A stretch of DNA of 64,000 nt from Leptolyngbya sp. PCC 7375 (GCF_000316115.1 NZ_JH993797.1:4574486-4638485); one strand, 5' to 3'. Numbered from the stretch's first letter, positions 1 to 10,172 are shown. Program-made: numbers and translations. Notes: generated by a model not told the origin, from the letters alone.

Positions 1-94
1 ATTGCTTTTTGGTAATGGGCAGCCATGGAAAAATGCGTTCGGCTTTCCCGTAATCTTCACCGAGTTTTGACTGCCGACGCTTTGCTTCGCCCAT
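1..94 (-). CDS. DUF2839 family protein, 3' part outside the window
   Basis: The reading frame starts at an ATG at 94 and runs leftward off the window, so only the first 31 residues are visible. They begin MGEAKRRQ, followed by a short charged stretch and then the FPWLPITKKQ motif. This N-terminus is typical of the small cyanobacterial DUF2839 membrane proteins, in which one or more hydrophobic segments follow. The start lies only 35 bp after the stop of the upstream gene on the same strand, so the two are probably co-transcribed. The function of DUF2839 is not known. The family call rests on the N-terminal motif only. Confidence 0.7.
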   Translation of the reverse strand, partial: MGEAKRRQSKLGEDYGKAERIFPWLPITKKQ

Positions 95-129
95 GTTGCC
101 CTATTAAATCTGCAAATTTTATTATTCGA

Positions 130-1695
130 TTATAGCGCTTGGTTTACCGGTGCTAACCAGCTTGGGTCTAGGTAAGTGCTTTGGGCAATTGGGTTCAAGG
201 TTTTGAGAATGGTGCGCCCATAACTACGATGATTGACTCGATTGTCTAGCAGGGCTACTTTGCCCTGTTGTGCACTGATGGACGCGATCGCAAGCTGCAG
301 AGTTTGCAGTGCTGAGGGTAATAAAAACAGTCGGAACCAATCCTGGCGCAGACGTTTGTAGTAGGCCACTTGACCAGCAACTAACGGATTTTCAAGGGAG
401 GGGATGGGTAGTGTGGTGATAATCAGTAACCCAGGGGGCAAGCACCGTAGCCGATGGTCCTGCCAAAATTCCCAACCTGTCACCAGGATGCCGTTAGCCG
501 GCCCGTCGGTTTTTTCAACCTGGACGCGAGAGCCATATTCCGCTGCTAAAATCGAGCCAATTTGAGCTTTGAGGGGATTATCACCTACCAAAATAACCGT
601 GGGTTGAGTGCGGGTTTCTGGCAACTGCAGCAGATTACGAATCTCCTGTAAAATAGCACTGGGAAACTGATTGCTATTAGGCATAGGCAGGCGGTCAGGA
701 GCATAGAGCTGAATCCCATCCCGCTGTCGATCTGGGGTGAATTTTAGGCAAGTGAGATCTTCTAACCCCAGTCGTTGTCGATAATTTTCAGCACGGGTTT
801 CTTCATCTACAGCAGCACCGATTAAAATGACGGGCTGTCGTTCCCAAAGCGGTTGCATGATATCTGCCAGGTGCACTGGCGCACACTGCAAGGCTAACTG
901 GCCCGAACCACGATTCAGCTGTAGCCATGTCATGCTGTCTTCTTGGGTTAATTGCTGGCGAAATTTCTGCCATGTAGGTGGCAATGCCTCTAAACCTAAA
1001 GGGGTTTCGGTCAGCTGATTGTATAGATCCTCAAGCAGCGCATGTTCCTCCGCGTCGGCGAGATAACAGCTGTAGGGGTTCGCTGGATGTTGAAAGGCGA
1101 GGTGGGTTAGTTTGACCCGCAGATCTCGAATAGGTGTTTGCTGAGAGGGGTAGGCTAGCCCTAGCTGATGCCAGTCACCATCGTCGAGGCTGCAAGTGAG
1201 CTCATGACGTACCCAGTTCACTAGCGGATCAATCCCATCGATCAAGGTGACGATATTTTTGGGGAAAGCGGGTGATGCTGTCGTTGATGAATTGGATTTT
1301 TCTAAGGCTCCTAGTTGGCCGGACAGCCAGGCACTCGGCGTTGTAATTAAAATGCCTTGAAACGTTTCACTAGGCCAACGTTCACCTACCTGGATGGATT
1401 TAACGGTAGGGAGCGTTTGTAGCAATGTGGGAATCTCATCTTGGACTAGCTGCTGCTGGATTGCTTGGGGGACAACCAAGACAATTGGTCCAGGCCACAC
1501 TAAGGCTGGCATCAGATAACTCAGGCGATAACGGCCTCGATACGCTGCAGTGCTACCGATTTGCAGAAGAGCACTGCGACCTAGTCTGAGGGCTCTAGCT
1601 ACCAACCGTGCCATCGTTAAATGATGGGGCCATTGAATGTGCCCCTGCTGGCGTAAAAACTCTCGGAGTAGCTGATGAACTTCTGCCTCAATCAC
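130..1695 (-). CDS. DinG-like helicase-related protein with degenerate catalytic motifs
   Basis: A 521-residue protein laid out like a superfamily 2 DinG/XPD-type helicase. The N-terminal part has a P-loop-like region around residues 45-60 (IGSTAAYRGRY) without a GKT, and a DEAH-box equivalent near residue 150 that reads LIDGIDPL. The C-terminal third (WFRLFLLPSALQ, then LLDNRVNHRSYG) resembles the C-terminal helicase core of DinG, but the arginines of motif VI are missing (LQLAIASISAQQG). I read it as a member of a cyanobacterial DinG-like family that has lost its ATPase residues, possibly a DNA- or RNA-binding protein. It lies upstream of the DUF2839 gene on the same strand. The assignment is by overall resemblance and is moderate. 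Confidence 0.55.
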   Translation of the reverse strand: MIEAEVHQLLREFLRQQGHIQWPHHLTMARLVARALRLGRSALLQIGSTAAYRGRYRLSYLMPALVWPGPIVLVVPQAIQQQLVQDEIPTLLQTLPTVKSIQVGERWPSETFQGILITTPSAWLSGQLGALEKSNSSTTASPAFPKNIVTLIDGIDPLVNWVRHELTCSLDDGDWHQLGLAYPSQQTPIRDLRVKLTHLAFQHPANPYSCYLADAEEHALLEDLYNQLTETPLGLEALPPTWQKFRQQLTQEDSMTWLQLNRGSGQLALQCAPVHLADIMQPLWERQPVILIGAAVDEETRAENYRQRLGLEDLTCLKFTPDRQRDGIQLYAPDRLPMPNSNQFPSAILQEIRNLLQLPETRTQPTVILVGDNPLKAQIGSILAAEYGSRVQVEKTDGPANGILVTGWEFWQDHRLRCLPPGLLIITTLPIPSLENPLVAGQVAYYKRLRQDWFRLFLLPSALQTLQLAIASISAQQGKVALLDNRVNHRSYGRTILKTLNPIAQSTYLDPSWLAPVNQAL

Positions 1696-1869
1696 CTTTG
1701 CTGCAACTCTCGCTATGCCTCAATAATTCAGCTCAATCCTTAAAAAATGACTCAGTTGTGTGTCTCATTGTGACATACTCCCTTGGGGCGTTTGGTTTAT
1801 CGCCGACTAGCTCATAGCCTCTGGACAGATGTCCCTTTGAATTATTGACACAATTTTTGATCTTCCACC

Positions 1870-2748
1870 ATGTCACTGACCTCTATCTCAGCGCAAACTT
1901 CACAGCCAGATTTAATCATTGGGATTGTTGGCTTAGGGCTGATTGGCGGTTGTTTAGCCATTGATTGTAAACGTCTGGGCTATACCGTTTATGGGGTGGC
2001 TCGGCGACCAGCAACTACAGCGGCAGCGGTTGAGCAAGGCATGGTGGATCAAGCAGGATGCGATCTGGCCCTGATGGCTAAGGCTGACCTTGTTTTTGTT
2101 TGTACGCCTATGGCCCTAATCGTGCCAACCGTGCATCAACTGGTGGAGCATTTGCCAGAATCAACAATTGTGACTGATGTTGGGTCTGTGAAGGGGGAGG
2201 TTGTAGCTGCAGCGACTACAGCATGGCCTAATTTTGTTGGGGGGCATCCCATGGCAGGTAAGGCGGAGTCAGGATTAGCTGCAGCTGAAGCGGGATTATT
2301 TCGCGATCGCCCCTATGTGGTGACGCCCATTGAAACCACAAAACAAGTCGCAGTGGATCAGGTGGTTGCGATCGCTACCCAGCTTGGTTCCAAAATCTAT
2401 ACATCCACACCAGTAGCTCACGATCGTGCTGTGGCAGCCATCTCCCATTTACCCGTAATGGTCAGTTCTAGTCTGCTCCACACCTGTCTCAGTGAGTCGG
2501 ATTTCCAGGTCAAAGTTCTGGCCCAGCAATTAGCCAGTAGTGGTTTTTGCGATACCAGTCGCGTCGGCGGTGGTAATCCTGAATTGGGCGCTATGATGGC
2601 CCAATTCAACCGGCCAGCTTTACTCCAATCCTTACAGCAATACCGGCATCAGTTAGATACCGTGATCAATCTCATCGAGGCTGAGGAATGGGATGTGCTC
2701 AAACAAAGGCTCACTGTCGCCCAGCAAGAACGGCCAAAGTATCTCTGA
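1870..2748 (+). CDS. tyrA: Prephenate/arogenate dehydrogenase
   Basis: A 292-residue NAD(P)-dependent oxidoreductase of tyrosine biosynthesis. An N-terminal Rossmann fold shows GIVGLGLIGG at about residues 18-27 followed by the ARRP segment, where an arginine after the second strand suggests NADP preference. The family motifs HPMAGKAESG (about residues 125-134) and ISHLPVM, with the catalytic histidine, are present, and the helical C-terminal dimerisation domain follows. Cyanobacterial homologues studied (for example from Synechocystis) act mainly on arogenate with NADP, so arogenate dehydrogenase is the likelier activity. The length is normal and no ACT or chorismate mutase domain is fused. 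It converges with the histidine kinase gene downstream. Confidence 0.93.
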   Translation: MSLTSISAQTSQPDLIIGIVGLGLIGGCLAIDCKRLGYTVYGVARRPATTAAAVEQGMVDQAGCDLALMAKADLVFVCTPMALIVPTVHQLVEHLPESTIVTDVGSVKGEVVAAATTAWPNFVGGHPMAGKAESGLAAAEAGLFRDRPYVVTPIETTKQVAVDQVVAIATQLGSKIYTSTPVAHDRAVAAISHLPVMVSSSLLHTCLSESDFQVKVLAQQLASSGFCDTSRVGGGNPELGAMMAQFNRPALLQSLQQYRHQLDTVINLIEAEEWDVLKQRLTVAQQERPKYL

Positions 2749-2790
2749 AGTTATTATTTTGCCGTACAAACCACTGTCCAAGATTTGCAC

Positions 2791-4587
2791 CTAAGCCATG
2801 TGCTTTCCTTCTAACTCGGCCATAATCACAGGTTCCTGATACAAAATTGCCGTGAAAGTAACAGTGGAACCGAGGCCTTCGCCCATGCTAATAAATTGCA
2901 CCTTGCCCCCCATTGCTTCGATCAGCCGTTGGGAAATTGCTAGCCCAAGACCAGTGCCACCATACTGACGGGTGCGCTCTCCGTCTACCTGGCTAAAGGT
3001 TTGGAACAGACGATTTTGTTTTTCTAAGGAAACACCGATCCCGGTATCCTCAACACTAATTTTGATATGTCCAGGCCAGACCCGACCTTGAAAGCGTATG
3101 CTTTGGGGTTTGACTTCAGCGCTGATGGTGACCCCTCCCTCAGGTGTAAATTTGATGGCATTGCCAATCAGATTGAGGAGGACTTGCAAGATCCGCTGGT
3201 AGTTTCCGTATAGCTTGATTTCATCTAGCGTGGCAGGCAGCTTCATATCGAAATATAGGCCTCGCTGTTCCGCCTGAGGGCGGGTGAAATTCTCCACATC
3301 GGAGAAGAGCTCTTGCAGGCTAATGGCGGTCAAATCAATTTCCATTTTGCCTGCCTCGATTTTAGCGATGTCGAGGACATCGTTAATTAAGTTGAGGAGG
3401 TGGAGGGCTGATTTATGGGCTTCTTCGATAAATTCTTCTTGCTCTTCTGGATCATCGGCCATGCCATCCAGCACCAATCGCAGAAAGCCAATCATGCCAT
3501 TCAGCGGGGTGCGCAATTCGTGGGATGTATTGGCCAGGAACTCACTTTTAAGTCGCGATGCTTCCTCGGCATAGAGTCTTGCTTCTTCAAGCTCATCATT
3601 TTTATCGATTAGTTTTTCGTTAGCCCTTTGAAGATCGTCTGCGAGCGTACGACTTGCCTCAAAGAGTTTTGCGTGGGCAATGGCTGTTCCTACTTGGTCT
3701 GTGAGCTCATTAACTAGTTCGATTTCTAGTGGGTGCCAGGGACGCTCTGGTGGCATTTGCAACAGTAAAACGCTGTTGGGTTCGTCTCGATAGCAGGTGG
3801 CTACAGTTAAAACGGTATATGGGCCAGCGTCGTTATCTTCCCGGTCAAAATCTGACAGTACGGGTTTGAGAGTGTTAATGGTGCAGCGAAAATCTGCCTT
3901 GTTAGCGAGTTCAAAAGTTTGCCCCAAACAAGGATCTAATTCGGGTTGATGAAACTCAGCAACTACATTTAAGGTCTGCATTGCCACTGAGTAGTCGCAG
4001 ACGAGACAGCGATGCAGGTCTAAAAGGGTACCTAGACCATCTACGGTTTGCTGCCAAATAGTTTCGAGTTCTAGAGTTTTGCGGATATTAGACGCGATAT
4101 TGGTCAGAACACCGTGGTAGTTAGAAATATTAGCTAATAGACCTGCCTGGGCATTATTGGAACAGGGATCTACCGCAATACCCATGGTGCTTACATGCTG
4201 AGGCATCTGAGCCGTATCCGCGACAGTGAGGATAGAACCTTCCCCTTTGATATATCGTTGACCGGGGGCATCGTGCCAATCGACTAGGCTTAGCTTAAAA
4301 TCTAGGCCTACTGGGTGAGGGCCACAGCGGACAATGCATTGAAATGTTTGGTTTTGCCCATCGTCCAACACTTGTTTAACGCGTTGTAGGTAAGGGTCTA
4401 TGGCGACAGGGCCAAAAAGCTGATCAATGGATTCGTGTAGATAGCGATCAGGTGCAGCGTGAAGGGCTTGAGGCCAATTGATAGCAACAATCCGCCCGTC
4501 GGGATCGTGAATAACTTGGAGGGAAGAATTATCAACTGTGGCGGGAACTGCCATAGGTTCAGGGTCAACTATCAATTGCGATCTCAT
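2791..4587 (-). CDS. Sensor histidine kinase with PAS-like and GAF domains
   Basis: A 598-residue soluble hybrid-free sensor kinase. The N-terminus (about 20-130) looks PAS-like, residues about 160-310 form a GAF domain, and a charged coiled coil (315-350) leads into HisKA with phosphoacceptor His356 in NTSHELRTPLNG. The HATPase domain has the N box (LLNLIGNAIKFTPEG), DTGIGV and GGTGLGLAIS. There is no membrane segment and no receiver domain, and no response regulator lies nearby, so it is an orphan kinase. The GAF domain lacks an obvious conserved chromophore-binding Cys-His pair, though CLVCDYS lies inside it; the ligand is unknown. Its ATG is the only sensible start. Confidence 0.88.
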   Translation of the reverse strand: MRSQLIVDPEPMAVPATVDNSSLQVIHDPDGRIVAINWPQALHAAPDRYLHESIDQLFGPVAIDPYLQRVKQVLDDGQNQTFQCIVRCGPHPVGLDFKLSLVDWHDAPGQRYIKGEGSILTVADTAQMPQHVSTMGIAVDPCSNNAQAGLLANISNYHGVLTNIASNIRKTLELETIWQQTVDGLGTLLDLHRCLVCDYSVAMQTLNVVAEFHQPELDPCLGQTFELANKADFRCTINTLKPVLSDFDREDNDAGPYTVLTVATCYRDEPNSVLLLQMPPERPWHPLEIELVNELTDQVGTAIAHAKLFEASRTLADDLQRANEKLIDKNDELEEARLYAEEASRLKSEFLANTSHELRTPLNGMIGFLRLVLDGMADDPEEQEEFIEEAHKSALHLLNLINDVLDIAKIEAGKMEIDLTAISLQELFSDVENFTRPQAEQRGLYFDMKLPATLDEIKLYGNYQRILQVLLNLIGNAIKFTPEGGVTISAEVKPQSIRFQGRVWPGHIKISVEDTGIGVSLEKQNRLFQTFSQVDGERTRQYGGTGLGLAISQRLIEAMGGKVQFISMGEGLGSTVTFTAILYQEPVIMAELEGKHMA

Positions 4588-5049
4588 AGTCCGTCAGAAA
4601 TCTCTAGCCCTATACTTAACTGCTTACGAGTTTTCCCTGTCTGGATCAGAAACATCTAAGCTGAGATCGCCCGTCAGCAGTATGACAGACCTCAAAATTC
4701 TCTGATCACAGGGTAATGGGTGTCGCAAGTCAAAAAAATGCTTCGACTGATTCAGCACTGTTCGTTGGTAAGACGCCCCGATTAATCTTTATCTTGTCAT
4801 GGGATTCATCAAATGGTCATCCCTTAATGTTTTCCCTGCAAGGATCCTATGTAAAAGCCATCAAGCTTTATTGTTTTATTGCTTGAATAAGATAATGCCT
4901 GAATCATCCAAGCAAACGCTCACCCTGAAAAAGCTTATGGATAAGCTTATGGATATTGGTGGGTAGGTTTATGGATGAACAAAGTATTGGAACAAAGCAT
5001 TAAGATAAGCTAAGTGCTTCTTGCTCTCTAGTTTGAGTTTCTTCTTTCC
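4588..5049. other. Intergenic region between divergent kinase and lepA genes
   Basis: This 462-bp stretch separates two divergently transcribed genes and should hold both promoters. I see no credible gene in it. It contains two exact tandem copies of the 12-mer AAGCTTATGGAT at 4931-4954 and a partial third copy (TTTATGGAT) at 4969-4977, upstream of lepA. The region is more A+T-rich than the flanking genes. Confidence 0.6.
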
Positions 5050-6855
5050 ATGACCGACGCACCCGTATCTCGCATCCGAAATTTTTCGATTATTGCTCAC
5101 ATCGATCATGGAAAATCTACCCTGGCTGATCGGTTGCTACAGGAAACCAAAACCATTAGCGAGCGGGATATGAAGGCTCAGGTCCTCGACACCATGGACC
5201 TAGAACGGGAGCGGGGCATTACCATCAAGCTCCAGGCGGCTCGTATGAACTATCAGGCTGAGGGTGGCGACGAATATGTGCTTAACCTGATTGATACGCC
5301 AGGGCACGTTGATTTTTCCTACGAGGTCTCCCGCGCTTTAGCCGCATGTGAAGGGGCGCTACTGGTGGTGGATGCCTCCCAGGGTGTGGAGGCACAGACG
5401 TTGGCCAATGTCTATTTGGCCCTGGAAAACGATCTAGAAATTATTCCCGTTCTGAATAAAGTAGATCTGCCCGGTGCAGAACCGGATCGGGTCAAGAAAG
5501 AAATTGAAGATATCGTTGGTCTGGACTGTAGCAATGCTATTCTGGCGTCGGCTAAAGAGGGGCTAGGCATCACTGAGATTTTGGAAGCTATTGTAGAGAC
5601 CGTCCCCGAGCCTGAAGATAATACGGAGAAGCCGCTGCGGGCGCTGATTTTTGATAGCTATTACGACAGCTATCGTGGGGTGATTGTGTATTTCCGAGTG
5701 GTGGATGGGGCGTTAAGTCGTCGCGATCGCATCCGTCTGATGGCCTCCGGTAAAGAATACGAAATCGATGAGCTAGGCGTACTCGCTCCCCATCAAATCG
5801 AAGTTGATGAACTCCATGCTGGTGAAGTGGGGTATATATCTGCTTCTATTAAAGCCGTGGCTGATGCCCGAGTTGGCGACACCATTACCCTAGTTAAAAA
5901 GAAAGCCGAAGAACCTTTACCGGGTTATGTAGAAGCTAACCCCATGGTGTTCTGCGGACTTTTTCCCACTGACTCTGATCGCTACGAAGATCTACGCGAT
6001 GCCTTAGAAAAGTTAACTCTCAGCGATGCTGCCCTACAGTACGAGCCCGAAACTTCCAGTGCCATGGGCTTTGGTTTCCGCTGTGGTTTCTTAGGACTAT
6101 TGCACATGGAAATTGTGCAGGAGCGGCTGGAGCGGGAATATAACCTGGATTTGATTACCACAGCTCCATCGGTGGTTTATCGAGTCACCACGGTCGATGG
6201 CACGGTGCTAAATATTGACAACCCTTGCGAACTGCCGGAGCCCCAAGAGCGGGAAAAAATCGAAGAGCCCTATGTCAAAGTAGAAATTTTTACTCCTGAA
6301 GAGTTTGTTGGGACACTGATGGACCTGTGCCAGACTCGACGGGGCGACTTTAAGGATATGAAGTATCTGACAGAAGAGCGCACCACGCTGGTGTATGAAA
6401 TACCCTTAGCTGAAGTGGTGACTGACTTCTTCGACCAGATGAAATCTCGGTCTCGCGGTTACGCCAGCATGGAGTACCAACTGATTGAGTATCGTGTGAA
6501 TTATCTGGTGAAGCTGGATGTGATGATCAATGGAGACAAGGTTGATCCGCTGGCGGCCATTGTGCACCGTGACCAGGCGTACTATGTGGGTAAGGCGCTG
6601 GCAGAAAAGCTCAAAGAGCTAATTCCCAGACACCAGTTTAAGATCCCAATTCAGGCAGCAATTGGTAGTCGCATCATTGCCAGTGCCAGTATTCCAGCCC
6701 TGCGCAAGGATGTATTGTCTAAGTGTTACGGCGGTGACATCTCCCGTAAGAAGAAACTGTTGAAGAAACAGGCCAAAGGTAAGAAGCGCCTAAAGGCCAT
6801 CGGTACGGTGGATGTGCCGCAGGAAGCCTTTATGGCCGTTCTGAAATTAAATTAA
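5050..6855 (+). CDS. lepA: Elongation factor 4 (LepA) GTPase
   Basis: A 601-residue translational GTPase that back-translocates stalled ribosomes or assists initiation complex assembly. The G domain shows AHIDHGKSTLADRLL (G1), RGIT (G2), DTPGHVDF (G3), NKVDLPGAEP (G4) and ASAKEGLG (G5). Domains II, III and V follow, then the LepA-specific C-terminal domain ending with the basic segment SRKKKLLKKQAKGKKRLK. Length and domain order are those of the family, and domain IV of EF-G is absent as expected. The ATG at 5050 gives the usual distance to G1 and is preceded by a weak pyrimidine-rich leader rather than a strong Shine-Dalgarno. Confidence 0.97.
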   Translation: MTDAPVSRIRNFSIIAHIDHGKSTLADRLLQETKTISERDMKAQVLDTMDLERERGITIKLQAARMNYQAEGGDEYVLNLIDTPGHVDFSYEVSRALAACEGALLVVDASQGVEAQTLANVYLALENDLEIIPVLNKVDLPGAEPDRVKKEIEDIVGLDCSNAILASAKEGLGITEILEAIVETVPEPEDNTEKPLRALIFDSYYDSYRGVIVYFRVVDGALSRRDRIRLMASGKEYEIDELGVLAPHQIEVDELHAGEVGYISASIKAVADARVGDTITLVKKKAEEPLPGYVEANPMVFCGLFPTDSDRYEDLRDALEKLTLSDAALQYEPETSSAMGFGFRCGFLGLLHMEIVQERLEREYNLDLITTAPSVVYRVTTVDGTVLNIDNPCELPEPQEREKIEEPYVKVEIFTPEEFVGTLMDLCQTRRGDFKDMKYLTEERTTLVYEIPLAEVVTDFFDQMKSRSRGYASMEYQLIEYRVNYLVKLDVMINGDKVDPLAAIVHRDQAYYVGKALAEKLKELIPRHQFKIPIQAAIGSRIIASASIPALRKDVLSKCYGGDISRKKKLLKKQAKGKKRLKAIGTVDVPQEAFMAVLKLN

Positions 6856-7037
6856 TGAATATTTTTGGGATGATTCTATAGGGGCATGCCCTTGTGGCTG
6901 CCCTGGGATATGACGCGCAATTAACCGAAATCCCCAAAAATCGAGAATGTCCCATTGATGGTGGGGGGCGGCTAATGGTACTAACGATCGAGGACAACCA
7001 CAAGGATAGCCCTGACGTGACGTAATGGATGTGTGGA

Positions 7038-9929
7038 TTATTTCGCGTCCATCCAATTTTTGCCTGCATTGATTTCCACCTTTAAGGGCACCGACAGCTT
7101 CACGACGGATTCCATTGTTTGGGCAATTTTTTTCTCTAATTCAGGCCATTCATCCGGCGGAATTTCAAAAATCAATTCGTCATGGACCTGTAGTAAAAGT
7201 CTGGCCTGATATTCCTTGAGGACTTCGTGCAGCTGAATCATCGCGATTTTGATAATGTCAGCACTAGAACCCTGAATTGGGGCATTGGCAGCTGCCCTTA
7301 ATAGGCCTGCATCATAGCCACCCGGTTTGAGCTTATTGAGTTCAATTTCATCTGGAGATCTGCCCTTTAGTGGCCGCAAGCTATTGCTCGAAAAGTTGAA
7401 ATATCTGCGGCGACCTAAGATGGTTTCCACATAACCATGGGCAATGGCCTCACGCTGCATTTGTTGCAAGTACTCAAAGACCCGCGAATAGCGCTCGTTA
7501 AATTTATCGATAAAGGCCTTGGCCTCCGTGCGGCTCACACCCATTTCGCGAGCAAAACGCACAGCACCCATGCCGTAAATAACGCCGAAGTTGATGATTT
7601 TACCCATGCGGCGTTCTTCGGTAGAAATCTCTTGCTTATCCAATAGCAATTGGGCTGTGAGGCTATGGACATCTTGTCCGGTGCGATAGGCATCGACCAA
7701 GACTGACTCACCGCTGAGGTGGGTGAGAATTCTTAGTTCGATTTGGGAGTAGTCGGCAGCGGCGAGTAGCCACCCTTCTTGAGGCAAGAATGCCTGACGA
7801 ATTTGGCGGCTAAAGGCGGTGCGAACGGGGATATTTTGCAGGTTCGGATTCGATGAGGACAGGCGACCGGTGGCAGTGACGGCCTGGTTAAAGTCAGTGT
7901 GGACACGGCCCGTATCTGCTCGCACTAGCTTGGGTAAGGCATCTACATAAGTGGACTTGAGTTTAGACAGGGTGCGGTGATTGACGATGCAGTCTACGAC
8001 TGGATGATCGCCTTGTAGTTTCTCAAGAGTAGATGCGTCTGTGGAGTAGCCAGTTTTGGTTTTACGGGTTTTCTTTTTGTTCAACCCTAGGGTTTCAAAC
8101 AGCAAGACGCTGAGCTGCTTGGGGGAGCTCAGATTAAATTCTTCGCCTGCGTAGTCGTAGGCTTTGATTTGCAACTCGTAAAGGTCGGCTTCGAGCTGCT
8201 CTGAGAATTGTTTGAGGTAAGGTTCGTCGATGCGGATGCCGGTGGCTTCCATGTCGGCAAGGACAGCTTCGAGGGGGACTTCGATGTCGCGGAATAAGGT
8301 TGCGATCGCATCCACCTGCTTTAATTCATCTTGCAAAATCGGCACTAACCGATAGGTGGTGTGCACATCCCCACCGCAGTAAGTCGCTACCTGATCAATC
8401 GCAATATCTGCAATGGTTTTACCTTTTGGCACTAAGTCGCTATAACTTTGTGCTGCCACATTCAAATAGCGCAGTGACATATCCGTCAAATTGTGACTGC
8501 TTTCTGGATTCAGCACATAGCTGGCCAGCATGGTATCAAACACCACACCTGCTAGCTCAATCCCCTGACCTTTGAGCACCGCTCGGTCATACTTGGCATT
8601 TTGTAGAGATTTTGGATAGTCGGCACTTTCTAAAATTGGCTTGAGTGCAGCTAAGACATGCGCTAACGGTAGCTGCTCTCCATCGACATGACCGACTGGC
8701 ACATAGGCCAAATCCTCTGGTCCATCTCCCCAGCAGCAGCCAATCCCTACCAGCTCAGCATCCAGCGGATCAATCGCTGTCGTTTCCGTATCCCAAGCTA
8801 CGGGCTGAGCTATATCAGTTTGAGTTTCCAATTTAGCCACCAGAGCCTGTAGCTGCTCTGCTGTAGTAACAATCTGTGGCTTGATGTTCACCTCTTCCAC
8901 ATCGGTAGCGGCATCGGTTTCTTCTGCTGTGAAAAAGGACGTTTCCTCATCCTCAATCGGTGTAGAAACTTTGGTCGGGACTGCTGTTATCTCACCGCCA
9001 AATGCTTGCTGTAACTTGTTCAGACGATTGATGAAATGCTGAAACTCAAGACTTTTCAATAAAGGGATGACTTTGCCTTCGTCAAACCCCTCCAATTTGC
9101 AATCCGCTAGATCCACATCTAGTTCAACATCCGTGACGATAGTTGCGAGATATTTAGACTTGTCTGCGTCCTCTTTGCCGGTTTCCAGTTTTTTCTTGAC
9201 TGCACCCTTCATGTCAGGCACTGCTTCATAGACGCGTTCCAAGTTTTCATGTTCTGTCAGCAGCTTGACGGCGGTTTTTTTACCAATGCCTCGCACTCCA
9301 GGAATATTATCCGAGGTATCGCCACAGAGAGCTTTGTAGTCGATTACCTGGTTAGGCTTGATGCCAAGTTTTTCCTCAACTTCCTTAATGCCATATTCCT
9401 TGGCCAGGCCATTGGTGCGGCCAAAGGTACTGCCCAGATGCAGTACCTTAATGTGCTCGTTATCGTCGATCAGCTGAAATAGATCCTGGTCGCCGCTCAA
9501 AATTCTGACTGCATAACCTTCCTTCTCGGCTTTGGTGGCTAACGTGCCAATGACGTCATCCGCCTCAAATCCTGGAGCTGTGAGAATCGGCAGCTTAAAG
9601 CTTGCCAACAGCTGCTTGAGATTTTCTACATCTTCGATAAAGTCTTCTGGTGTTTCTGGCCGCCCTTCTTTGTAGCTATCAGCAGCTTCGTGGCGAAAGG
9701 TGGGCTCAGCTAAGTCAAATGCGACGGCTGCATAGTCGGGTTTTTCCACCACCATCATGTCGCTCATGGACTTGAGAAAGCCAAAGCAAACGCTAGTGGG
9801 AATGCCTTTGGATGTGCGTAATCCGCCATCGCGACTTTTGGCGTGGGCGTAGTAAGACCGAAACGCCAGGGAGTGGCCGTCGATGATTAGCAGGGTGGGT
9901 CTGTCAGAACTCAAAACACTTGTCGCCAA
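7038..9929 (-). CDS. polA: DNA polymerase I
   Basis: A 963-residue family A polymerase for gap filling and repair. Residues about 1-300 form the 5'-3' exonuclease (LLIIDGHSLAFRSYYA, FEADDVIGTLA, GDTSDNIPGVRGIG). A low-similarity linker of about 50 residues rich in E and T follows. The 3'-5' exonuclease domain keeps the acidic pair in WDTETTAIDPL, so proofreading may be active. The polymerase domain has motif A (DYSQIELRILTHLSG), the O-helix region (RRMGKIINFGVIYGMG) and motif C (VHDELIFEIP). The length is normal. It converges with lepA, with a 182-bp gap that holds an imperfect inverted repeat. Confidence 0.97.
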   Translation of the reverse strand: MATSVLSSDRPTLLIIDGHSLAFRSYYAHAKSRDGGLRTSKGIPTSVCFGFLKSMSDMMVVEKPDYAAVAFDLAEPTFRHEAADSYKEGRPETPEDFIEDVENLKQLLASFKLPILTAPGFEADDVIGTLATKAEKEGYAVRILSGDQDLFQLIDDNEHIKVLHLGSTFGRTNGLAKEYGIKEVEEKLGIKPNQVIDYKALCGDTSDNIPGVRGIGKKTAVKLLTEHENLERVYEAVPDMKGAVKKKLETGKEDADKSKYLATIVTDVELDVDLADCKLEGFDEGKVIPLLKSLEFQHFINRLNKLQQAFGGEITAVPTKVSTPIEDEETSFFTAEETDAATDVEEVNIKPQIVTTAEQLQALVAKLETQTDIAQPVAWDTETTAIDPLDAELVGIGCCWGDGPEDLAYVPVGHVDGEQLPLAHVLAALKPILESADYPKSLQNAKYDRAVLKGQGIELAGVVFDTMLASYVLNPESSHNLTDMSLRYLNVAAQSYSDLVPKGKTIADIAIDQVATYCGGDVHTTYRLVPILQDELKQVDAIATLFRDIEVPLEAVLADMEATGIRIDEPYLKQFSEQLEADLYELQIKAYDYAGEEFNLSSPKQLSVLLFETLGLNKKKTRKTKTGYSTDASTLEKLQGDHPVVDCIVNHRTLSKLKSTYVDALPKLVRADTGRVHTDFNQAVTATGRLSSSNPNLQNIPVRTAFSRQIRQAFLPQEGWLLAAADYSQIELRILTHLSGESVLVDAYRTGQDVHSLTAQLLLDKQEISTEERRMGKIINFGVIYGMGAVRFAREMGVSRTEAKAFIDKFNERYSRVFEYLQQMQREAIAHGYVETILGRRRYFNFSSNSLRPLKGRSPDEIELNKLKPGGYDAGLLRAAANAPIQGSSADIIKIAMIQLHEVLKEYQARLLLQVHDELIFEIPPDEWPELEKKIAQTMESVVKLSVPLKVEINAGKNWMDAK

Positions 9930-10172
9930 TGCAGCTTTTTAATTAAAGCGTGTCCACGGCCAGAACTGTAGTTTTTTCGGTAACGAAGCGACCGGTTTCA
10001 ACTTGGACGTGGTTTGTGGGTGATTTGGCGATAGGGATTCAAATGCTTAAAGGTGTCTCTAGAAAGGGCTTGAGGAGACGTTTTATTGAGAATTAAGTCA
10101 TTTTGATGGGCATTCTTTGAACACGAATTTTTTAGACTGTAATGCCTAGTCAAGCTGGGGTGTAATTTAGCT

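Noticed and set aside
6830..7069. 79- and 69-codon minus-strand frames between lepA and polA
   Set aside because: Both overlap the ends of lepA or polA and contain no protein-like pattern; the gap holds only an imperfect inverted repeat (CCTTGTGG and CCACAAGG).
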